Positions 22,260 to 32,100 of a DNA stretch of 64,000 bases are shown here, piece by piece. Made by a program: the position numbers and the translations under genes. The stretch is from NCBI RefSeq assembly GCF_932526225.1, contig NC_064046.1:3596001-3660000 (forward strand), given 5' to 3'. The stretch comes from Nematostella vectensis (taxonomy: Eukaryota; Cnidaria; Anthozoa; Actiniaria; Edwardsiidae). Below the pieces are notes generated by a model, which was given only the letters and a program-made list of their open reading frames with translations, did not search any database and had not been told where the DNA came from. Positions within the stretch are counted from its first letter, which is position 1; every line of letters starts with the position of its first letter.

Positions 22260-23378
22260 GTGTTCACATCCGAGGGTTTGAAACCAGATCCTGAGAAAGT
22301 GCGTGCAATTAGTGAGATGCCACCCCCATCAGACAAAGATGGCGTGCAGCGATTCTTAGGAACAATCAACTACTTGGACAAGTTCATTGAACACAAAGCT
22401 GATTTGCAAGGCCCAATCTCCCAGCTGACCCAGCAAGTAGCAGTTTTCACCTGGGAGAAGCCTCAACAAGAGGCATTCGAGAAGCTCAAAGCTGTGATCA
22501 CCCATGCACCAGTGTTGGCCTATTTTGACAATCACAAACAGACCATTCTGAATGTAGATGCGAGTAGCACTGGCCTTGGTGCAGTCATCATCCAAGAGGG
22601 TAAGCCGATTGCCTTTGGTTCAAAGACTTTGTCGTCTTGTGAGCAGAGATATGCTAACATTGAAAGAGAGTTGTTAGCTATACTATGGGGAGCAGACAAG
22701 TTCCACACGTATGTATATGGCAGGAGAGTGATTGTAGAAACTGATCACAAACCATTGGAGGCAATTTTTAGGAAGCCCCTAAATGAATGCCCACCACGAT
22801 TGCAGAGAATGCTTCTGAAGCTAACCAAGTATGATTTGGATGTGAGATATGTCCCAGGCAAGAAACAAATCATCTCTGATTGTTTGAGTAGAGCCCCACT
22901 CACTGACACTACGCCAGTAAGTGAACCAGAGGATGTGATTGGAATCAATCTGATTGAAAATCTGGGAATTGAGAATTCCACATTAAAGAAATTCAGAGAT
23001 GCATCAAGTAACGATGAAACCTCAAGAGTAGTAATGGAATATGTCCTAGAGGGTTGGCCAGAAGAAAAGGATCAGGTTGACGAACTGGCAAGAGAATACT
23101 GGAATTACAAGGAAGAGCTTAGTGTTGAAGATGGTTTGCTGTTCAAATCTGATAGAATTGTAGTACCAAGATCCATGAGAGCTGAAGTACTTGAAGATAT
23201 ACATGGAGCACACATGGGTGAGAGTAAGAGTCTGAGTTTGGCAAGAGACTATGTCTTTTGGCCCTCCATGACTGCCCATATTAAGGACCGAGTACGTTCA
23301 TGTCAGATTTGTAATGCATTCCGCAACCAACAGCAGAAAGAAACCCTACATCCACATGACCTTCCAGGTCTACCGTAG
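22260..23378 (+). CDS. Reverse transcriptase end, RNase H and integrase N-terminus (gypsy element 1)
   Basis: Continuation of Pol in the shifted frame; domain sequence is already recognisable from about 22197. RNase H motifs are LNVDASSTGLG, ERELLAILWG and VETDHKPLEA. The zinc-binding head of integrase follows, with HGAHMG and CQIC. The frame stops at TAG 23376, just before the integrase core. The same frame continues with integrase sequence directly after the stop, so this is a nonsense change and not a natural end. Confidence 0.9.
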   Translation: MFTSEGLKPDPEKVRAISEMPPPSDKDGVQRFLGTINYLDKFIEHKADLQGPISQLTQQVAVFTWEKPQQEAFEKLKAVITHAPVLAYFDNHKQTILNVDASSTGLGAVIIQEGKPIAFGSKTLSSCEQRYANIERELLAILWGADKFHTYVYGRRVIVETDHKPLEAIFRKPLNECPPRLQRMLLKLTKYDLDVRYVPGKKQIISDCLSRAPLTDTTPVSEPEDVIGINLIENLGIENSTLKKFRDASSNDETSRVVMEYVLEGWPEEKDQVDELAREYWNYKEELSVEDGLLFKSDRIVVPRSMRAEVLEDIHGAHMGESKSLSLARDYVFWPSMTAHIKDRVRSCQICNAFRNQQQKETLHPHDLPGLP

Positions 23379-24320
23379 CAGGTTGTTGGAACTGACCTTT
23401 TTGAATTTGCTGGCCATTCCTACTTGATTGTGGTTGATTTCTATTCGAAGTATTTTGAAGTTGAACTACTTCGGCAGTCCACTGCCATGTGTGTCGTCAA
23501 CACCTTGAAGCAAATCTTTGCAAGATTTGGCATTCCAGCCAAAGTGATCAGCGACAATGGCCCACAATACAGTAACACCCGCAATATTTTCAGTACTACC
23601 CATGAGTTTACGCAGTTTGCAGAAGCTTGGGGATTCCAGCATGTAACCAGCTCACCCGAGTATCCCCAGTCCAATGGTGCTGCGGAAAGAGCTGTCCAGA
23701 CTGCAAAGCGAATCTTTAAGAAAGCAGCAGCAGAGAATAAAGACCCATTTGAAGGTTTATTAAAGTACAGAAATACACCTTTTGACGACATAGGTGTCTC
23801 ACCTGCCCAACTACTCATGAGTAGGCGTACACGTTCAACACTACCTACCCATCGACGTTTGTTGGTACCTCACCCAGTAGACCCTCACAGAGTGGTAAAG
23901 GCATTAGCCCATCGACAAGCAAATTCACGGATGAGCTATGATCAACACAGCCGGGACCTTCCCCCTTTGGAAGTTGGGGACAAAGTTAGAGTTCGTGTAA
24001 ACAAAGATAAAGAATGGTGTAAAGCAGAAGTCCTGCCAAGGTCATATGTAGTTGAAGATGAGAAAGGACGTGTATTTCGAAGAAATCGAAGGCACATCAT
24101 TTCTGTCCCGAAGGACACACCCATGAATCCGAAGATGCCAGTGGCTCCCACATACATGAGTCCTCAACCTCAAGTGGTCGCTAGGAAAGCGCAGATCAAT
24201 GAACCGCCAAGTCCATTGAAAGTACAGGAAGATCAGAGAGAAACAGAAGCACATTCACCCATCAGAACAAGAGCTGGTCGTGAAGTGAAGAAGCCACAAA
24301 GACTTATTGAACAATGTTAA
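23379..24320 (+). CDS. Integrase core and C-terminus (gypsy element 1, after nonsense codon)
   Basis: In frame with the previous segment. The catalytic core begins VVGTDLFEF (first Asp), followed by ISDNGPQYS (second Asp) and YPQSNGAAERAVQTAK (Glu). The C-terminal part is basic and ends near 24320, shortly before the polypurine tract. No separate env-like frame is present. Confidence 0.88.
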   Translation, partial: QVVGTDLFEFAGHSYLIVVDFYSKYFEVELLRQSTAMCVVNTLKQIFARFGIPAKVISDNGPQYSNTRNIFSTTHEFTQFAEAWGFQHVTSSPEYPQSNGAAERAVQTAKRIFKKAAAENKDPFEGLLKYRNTPFDDIGVSPAQLLMSRRTRSTLPTHRRLLVPHPVDPHRVVKALAHRQANSRMSYDQHSRDLPPLEVGDKVRVRVNKDKEWCKAEVLPRSYVVEDEKGRVFRRNRRHIISVPKDTPMNPKMPVAPTYMSPQPQVVARKAQINEPPSPLKVQEDQRETEAHSPIRTRAGREVKKPQRLIEQC

Positions 24321-24376
24321 GAACATTTTTTTGGTTTTTTTTTTTTTTTTTTTTTTTGAACATTTATTGAAGTTTT

Positions 24377-24389
24377 GAAAGGGGGGAGA
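24377..24389 (+). promoter_or_regulatory. Polypurine tract of gypsy element 1
   Basis: GAAAGGGGGGAGA lies immediately before the right LTR, the expected place for plus-strand priming. A T-run of about 23 bases lies just upstream. Confidence 0.85.
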
Positions 24390-24571
24390 TGTTGTAATAT
24401 GTATATTGCCCTCCTTGGGTTCCCTGTGGCCCCTGATGTTTGATTGGGACCCCCCGTAGGGCCTGGTTCCTCGTTGAAGCTCGGAGTTAGTTGTAATTTA
24501 GATTTTGAGAAATATTAGTTGAATTAAACCACGAATTGAAAAGATAATCGTGAGGATCTGAACTTATAACA
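24390..24571 (+). repeat. 3' LTR of gypsy element 1
   Basis: 182 bp, identical by eye to 20033-20214, followed by the CCAGC target duplication. Confidence 0.95.
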
Positions 24572-25674
24572 CCAGCGACGTATTTATTTGCAGACAAGGA
24601 AATCCCTGCACTGTCATAAAACGATTCTCTTCGATGCAGTGAAGATAAATGACACTATGCAGGTTGAAAGAAGGGGCCTAAAGTTGATAAGACGCGGACA
24701 GCATCGGCAGCCATTTTGCTGCCTTGGTCACGAAACAACCTGGTCACGCAAGCTCGGCGGTTGATTATATGTTTTGCGCGCGCAAAGGGAGCTTTCAATC
24801 CTCCTTGCATTATAGGTATAATATAGGCAAAGATATATGAATAATAATGACTTTCTTGTAAAAAAAGGTTTATTTTTAAAATAAAACATTACACACTCGT
24901 GTGAGCAAGTTATTAGTACTTTATCAATACAACTCCTTGGACACTTATAAAGGTTTGAGAAGACTTCATAAAACTGAAGCAAATGCTTACTAGGCTACCC
25001 TATTCTATCATTAAAACCCGTGGTTACATATATATATTCCATGTATAAGAAGCAAAACAAAAAGGTGAATTACTGTCAATATATATCCAGACAGCATAAC
25101 TGACATTATCAATACATTGCGAATTCTTGACAACACTTGTCAACTTGCTACTGCTAAACCACTTTTTGGCTTCCATCCAGTGGATGGTAAGAGTTGTGAC
25201 GTCACAGGAATGAGCTCGTCCCAGCCCCCAGGCTACCTCACGGTTCACATCAGAGCACAGGAAACCCGGTAAGAAAGCCTGGTACTAGGTTGGCTTCCAT
25301 CATTTATTAGTTGGAAATTGTCGGCGAGAGTTCGCAAAACGTTGAAAACGTTTTACTGGGATTGTGTCAAGCGCAGGGGATGTTCTGTCTACGCCTCGTT
25401 CATTTGACTTATAAAGAACTTTGGGAAAATTAAGGAATACAAGTACGAACGTAATAAAACGTATTAGTTTCTATATGGGTTTAGTTTTTTTGATTTTCTT
25501 TATAAAAGAAGAATATATAATATTAGTATCGAGCTCTATCTAGATGCAAAGTCTCACTGTGGCTATACGCTATTATAAACATGCATTATATTATCTTCCA
25601 TCGTAACCATCACCATAATAACTTTTTTTGCGACAATAAAGTAAAGTAAATTTTTAATTATGACTGTAAGGTAA

Positions 25675-25793
25675 AATTAAGACGCCGTTCCTTTCATGTG
25701 CCGTTCCAAATGCAAATGTGTGGAAATGAAGATGAAACACTCGACTTTGTTCATTTTCATTTGAAACGGTACACGAAAAGAAGACGCCTTTAG
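25675..25793. repeat. Small MITE-like inverted repeat (unit 2)
   Basis: Unit 2 copy of the element at 5594-5709, with a few substitutions. Confidence 0.45.
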
Positions 25794-25877
25794 TATGCCT
25801 TATATCCATAATTGTTTTCTTGACATTTTACTGTATTAAAAATCATTTGGTAACTTTTTAGTAACAAGACTCTTTAT

Positions 25878-26177
25878 CTATCTCAGCTGACTCTGCATGT
25901 CACAAGCGAGTTTATCGTTGTTGTTTGGATCCGAAATGCATTGCTCGCCTGCTTGCTGCTCCAACATCATTTGCTTCGCAAGCGCATGCGTGACCACAAT
26001 ACACACCAGTCCCCCATTCGGCTGACCGAGTGTGAAGGTGACGTCATAGCTTGGTGGTGCGCATTTACCATTCTTACTGCTGCGGAGCCTCCTTTGGAAG
26101 TCTTCAAAGTCGAACACTTTGGTGCTGTTCTCGCGAAGTAGCTTCCCTGGCTGCTTGGATGAGCCAATATAATACAC
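25878..26177 (-). CDS. IRF: IRF exon 8: IRF-association domain end and C-terminus
   Basis: 300 nt in phase 0, from VYYIGSSKQPGKLLRE through KVFDFEDFQRRL and YDVTFTLGQPNGGLVCIVV to a stop, with a short polar tail. The acceptor is TTGTCACAG. The unit 1 counterpart (5794-6093) is open and differs at only a few residues. Confidence 0.92.
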   Translation of the reverse strand: MYYIGSSKQPGKLLRENSTKVFDFEDFQRRLRSSKNGKCAPPSYDVTFTLGQPNGGLVCIVVTHALAKQMMLEQQAGEQCISDPNNNDKLACDMQSQLR

Positions 26178-29100
26178 CTGTGACAACGGCAGTATTCCTT
26201 TCATTGAATTTATTTTTTATTAATTTATTAATTAATTAATTGTTAGTAATTTATTTTATGTTTTATTTCCTTGCTAAAATTACAGACCATGGCACGATGC
26301 CCCCGGGTGGAGTGGGGGGGGGGGGGGGGGGTACTTCCCATGTCGACCTGATAGGAATGCTCGTCATATTTTTAGGGGGCATCTGAGAGAAAATAGGCTT
26401 TTCTACTAGAAATGGTATTTTTAAGGGTTCGCAGAAAAAGACATTATGAGCCAACGTTTATCCCTTCATAACAATAATAAACCATCATCATTACCAGCTC
26501 CTCGTCTACTCACCTTTGAAATGCTAAGTCTTTTGACCCACAAGTTTCCCTCTGGCATCATCTCAAGAACAAGTCCGCGGTTGAAGTTCATCAGAACCAT
26601 CTCGGTCTCCTTTGAGCACGTCTTTTGTGGGAACTCAATCAACTTGGCGCTTGGTGGCCCGTAAATCTGGCTGTACAGGCTTAGGTTCCAGTCTGGATCC
26701 GGTTTGACCGGTTTTCCGTAACACATCCGCCAGTTAAAGTCGCTCTTTCCAAGACCAAAGTTTGTGACCTCTTTTTCATCGTAGAAGAGACGGACAAGCA
26801 GACTGCAGTCTTTTGAGGGGAAAAATAACTAATTACCTTTTGATTATTTATAAACATTACAACAATACAGAAGTCACTCAGTAGATAGCAGAAAGCACAC
26901 AGTAAGAAGTCATTGGCATCTTGAGGTTCATCATCTTCATTATTATTGCGTGCCACCATCATTATCACCATCGCCATCAACGTCATCACCATCACCACTG
27001 CAATTATCGCTTTCACAATCATCACCATCAAAACCATTATCATCATCATCATCATCATCATCATCATCGTCGTCGGCGTCATCATCATCATCATCGCCAC
27101 CATCACCTTATCACTACTATTATCAACAACATCACCATATCAATATCACCACCACCATCACCATCACCACCACCACCACCATCGTCGTCGTCGTCGTCGT
27201 CGTCATTATCACCGCCATCATCGTCATCACTCTTCGTCAAGCTGTCTTGTCCTTGTGAAGTACCTGATAGATCCACTTGGCTCTTGGTTTCTGCCATAAG
27301 TCTGGCTAGCTCCGCAATCTCAACCTGGCTTCCTGAATGAGAACTGGATGTAGGGATCTGAGAACACCAAGATCTTATATTTAGAGGCTGTTGCTCCTGC
27401 TGTAGCGAAAGAAGGCATATTTTGTACCAACCTCCATCACTTCCATCGGTGTAGTCTGGCCATACGTGGGGAAACAGGTGTTTATGAAGCTTTTTTCTGC
27501 GTGTAAGAAGCGTTTCGGTCATGCAAAGGTACGTAATCACAGTTCTTTAGAGGGGTAATGAGAGAAGGATGGAGAGAGTGGCTTTGCTAAAAATGCCACC
27601 CCTTCAAACGTCTTCGAGGTCTGGCTAAGGTAAGGAAATTTCACACAACTTGATTAACGCGATGCGGATAATGACAGGCCTGTGAGCTTAGCTTCATTTC
27701 TGTGTTATAGATATATCGAAATAAAAGAATAAGTGGTCGGATTTATTATTTATATATCTAATGTAGATACACACCTGGTTTGGTGTGGACTTGTGAGAGT
27801 GGCATCAGATCAAGTCCCTGTGAGATAATTTGATGACATTAGACAAACAGTGTCTGGTCACCTCCCCCCTCCCTTCACGTCCTCCTCCCCCTCCCCCCTC
27901 CATTTCCACCTCCCTTCTTCCTCCTCCCCCCCTCCATCCCGCTCCATCCAGGAAACCCTGCCCCCCCTGATCTCTTGTTAAAAGAACGTACTTTGTTGTT
28001 TGTGTTTGTCTCTGACTGCAGCATTCGCAGTAGTCCGGCCTGAAAACCTGAACACAAAATGTTAAAGATATTAGTACACACGATTAAATCTTCTAAGGGA
28101 TCACATTTCAAGGCGGACAAGTGCTCCTTCGAAAATAGAGGACAAAGAAAGGGGATTCTATTCAGGGCGGGAAATAACAAACTAGGCCTGACTGCTTACC
28201 GCTACAAACGCTGTTCTTCACGTCCATAGCTGCCATTTCAAACGGCGACATAACACCTACGTCACCTCCGCTAGTGCCCAATCCCTCTCCGTGTAAAGGC
28301 ATGTTTGTGAGTTCAGTGAGCGTTTGTTCTTGTCCGTAGTCGCCTGCGTTTCCTTGTATCAGCGGGTACCCCAGGCTACTTAGAGTGCCATACAGATCGT
28401 AAAATAACCGTTCATTCGCTTCTTCCTTTAGAGAAAATCAATTTATAAAGAAAACATGTTAGATTGACGAGTGAGTATTACCGGGATTGTCGGGGGTAGG
28501 GTACGGATGACTTAGGAGAGTGGGGACATCGCAATTTATTTATCACCATCTTTGACATGGCCTCCTCGAAATAACCATTCGGCATGACCGGGGGTAGGGT
28601 GGGGGTTACTAAGGGGAGAGGGGACTCCGCTATTACCTCGCTTACCTACATCTGCTATGATCTCCTAGAAATGTCAATTTGCCAATATAGAGGGTAGAGT
28701 GGAGGTGACTTAGGGGAGAGGGGAGGGGTTCGATAGCGATGTGATACCTTCCTCTGCTATGGTCTCCTAGAAGTGTCCATTTGGCATTACCGGGGGTAGA
28801 GTGGGGGTGACTTAGGGGAGGGGGGTCGATAGCGATGTAATACCTACCTCTGCTATGGTCTCCTCGAAATGTCCATTTGGCATTACCGGGGGTAGAGTGG
28901 GGGTGACTTAGGGGAGGGGGGTCGATAGCGATGTAATACCTACCTCTGCTATGGTCTCCTCGAAAAGTCCATTTGGCATTACCGGGGGTAGGGTGGGGGT
29001 GATGTGGTCTAGGTCGTCACCCATAGACATGTAGTTGCTATTACTGTCCAGGGATTCTGAGGAACTTGACGATCCTGTGCTCAAAGGCGATGCGAACGTG

Positions 29101-32100
29101 AACATGTCAGAGTATCTTGGTGGTGGGCTGATGAAATGCTGGGGGTAATTTGATTGCTGCAAAGAAGACATTTTGAATTGGTATCAGTTAATAGAAAATG
29201 CGGCTGAATGACCCTGTTATCCAATGTATCCCATATACAAGGCACACCCACAGGGGGTGCGCCCTTTGACGGCCAAAAAGTGGGTAATCTCTTATTTAAG
29301 GAATCTTCCAATATTATGCTTTCTTTAAAAATACCTATGACTGCACCCCCAACCCCCACCCCAAGCCAATTCTGGGTACGCGCCTGGTATACCAAAATAA
29401 AGGTCACTTAAAGCCGCATATTGTCACCAGTTTACTTCCGGAGGTCCGACGGAAACCTCGACCGTTAAAAGACAAAAGAATCTGTTTAAATCCGACATAT
29501 TTAACAGGCCATCCGCTCTTGATTATCAATCACATCCTCAAAGAAACTTCCAATAGACACACTGCTTTCAATATTTTGAAATATTTTTCGCGTTTTCCGT
29601 TAGAAATCATCGGATATTGTTAAGTAACAATATCCGGTGATATTGGAAGTAAACTGGTGATAATGCGGCATTTCTTTCCCGAATCCCACTTATGTTCTTC
29701 TTGGTGAATCCCCATTTTATCCTGATCGCAAAATACCCTACTTTATCCGGCATTTCGAGAAACGTTTTGTGAATAGAATATGGAGCATCCAGCAATCAAA
29801 AGCCTTAAAATTTCTGGCTTACACATCCAAAATCTGGGGCCAATCGACTTTATTATCATAATCGCGCAATGCAAAGTTATCGTTAATTAGCCGCACCACT
29901 CCGCCCTATTATAATAGCCAAATGATATTGATATGACATAACAACTTACCACATAAGGAGTGAACGCTTTTTGGAACCCTGTATACTCCGCGGGCGGGGA
30001 GGGAGATTGAGTCTGTGGTGAGCCTCGTCTGGGTGAATTCGCTGAAGAAAAATGAGAGATGAGATAAGACAAAGTTCTGAGGGGGAGGAAATAATAAACA
30101 TGGTATGGGTGTGCTCTTGAAAGCATCCAAATAACCTTAGATTATTTAGAAAGAGGCTTAAGTGATGCCCCCCCGAACTCTTTAAACTCGGAGCATAGCC
30201 CCCTTCCCCTTTAAAATGCTAAGAGGGTCCCTAGGAGCGTGGCTAGAAACACGCCACGGCGTACCTCACAGCCCAATAAACAGATAAAGGGTTCTATGTT
30301 TCGTCAGTAATGCATAGTCATTCAATTCTAAAATTCCAAACGGAATCGTGGGCACGAAGGAATGCGCACGGTTCGAGAGCAGTACTCCAGTCGTCAAGAG
30401 TAAAACAAGTGGCCACTTGAAAGGGTGTGGCATACACGTGGTCAATGACTCAACATACTTCACATAGACATGAGACCATGAGACTGTTAACTGCGGGGAG
30501 GAGTAAGGCTAATGAGACTATGAGAGCGGTAAGGCTAATGAAACTATTTAGCGAACAACGACTGTCTTTTAATTCTAAAAAATTAAAGCCCGCGATGGCA
30601 ACAGGTCAAGTTAGTTACCAAGCGCTTGAGTACGTACAAGTTTACGGAGCTCGAGTTAACAAGAGGCTTGAATCTCAAAATTAAAACGGAAAAATGTGCT
30701 GGATGTGCTTTGTCAAATATAAACGATAAATATTTGAATGAAAGCGTAGATCATGCAAGTGGAATCATCTATAGATCTTCTACTAGATAGACCCAGAACC
30801 GATTTCACACCGTTTTGCATAATTGAATAATTAATGATATCATAGAATATGCGACAACTTCTCATCAATTATCATCCACTAGAGATGTCGATTCGCAACT
30901 AAACCCACTTGTCTTTAAAGAGAGTCACACTCGCTAATAACAACACGTGATCCATGGACACGTGAGTATGCACCATGGGGGCCCTCAAAGGGCCAAGACC
31001 AAGAGGTTACGCCTCCCTTCCAAACGTAGCCGGCGTTTTCCATATAAACGATTCTAATACGTTTCGTGTAATCATATAACGTGGGACGGGATCTAAATCT
31101 ATTGCAGAGATGCGCGTTCGTAGAAAGCCTTGTTTCATAACCTCGAAAGTCTCGTTCGCATATCGTTATGCAAGCAACAACGATCAACGAAAGAGAAATT
31201 CATAATATGAATTACTTATTTTACGATATACTTCTATCACATAGGTGCGGTTGTGGTGTGTTTTTAACCTCAGAAGAAGAGGCAAATACATAGATCGGTT
31301 ATTTAAAAAAAAAAGCAAAAATCCCTCATTACAAATTTGACACTTGAAACCTTAAGGGAAGTTTAAAGCATAGCCACGCCTAAGGGTAAGACAAAACGAT
31401 GTCTTTTTTGTTTCCAGCGATACTAGAAGCCAAAATATCGATAGCAATAATAATTTTGACTTCCGCGTTTTCGCTTAAACGAGGTAGCCTTAAACGTTCC
31501 TGTTTGTGTGACAACACGTGCTCATTATTCGTTTGTAATACAATTCTGGTAGGGTAATTGAATGAATAGGTAGCATGAAGCTATATAAGGAATGCTTGAA
31601 GCTTGAGTATATATTAGTCCGGCTTCCCTGCTTTGCACCTCTTACTACGTATCCGGAGGGGCGAGCCAGGGGGTCGTGGTGCTGGGGTGGGGGGAGGAGA
31701 CGGTTGGAGAGAAGGATTGATACAAAAAGCAAAAAGACCCAGCGTATAGAAGCCGTGATTTAGAGGCTTTCTTTCACCCTGGCATCTTATTCATCCTTCA
31801 ATATTTTATGCATAATTTTTCAGGCTTCAATTTATAATCTGGGATATCTGGGAAATTGTTTCTCGCTTATGGTGATGTTGATCGTGAAATTGCCTTTAAG
31901 AATATGTAGCTAACTGCTGGCTCATTAAGATTTATAATTCTAATGTCGAATACGAAAATATCGAGCGCCAACTTGTCGGCGAGGGAGTCTAATAAGGAAA
32001 CAATGAGAGATTGGCAACAAACTGTCAAGGAGAAAAAGAAAAAGAACTAAGCTTCATATATCTTTTTCTCTTTTTCATATATCTTTTTTCTCTTTTCTTT

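Larger units (their letters stand above)
20033..24571 (+). mobile_element. Ty3/gypsy LTR retrotransposon, recent but coding-defective
   Basis: A complete element of 4539 bp: two 182-bp LTRs that look identical, the 5-bp target duplication CCAGC (20028-20032 and 24572-24576), a primer-binding site next to the left LTR, and a purine tract before the right LTR. The domain order is Gag zinc knuckle, protease, reverse transcriptase, RNase H, integrase, which is the Ty3/gypsy order. The coding sequence is broken by a frameshift near 22195 and an in-frame TAG at 23376. The site is empty in unit 1 (4490-4494). Confidence 0.96.
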
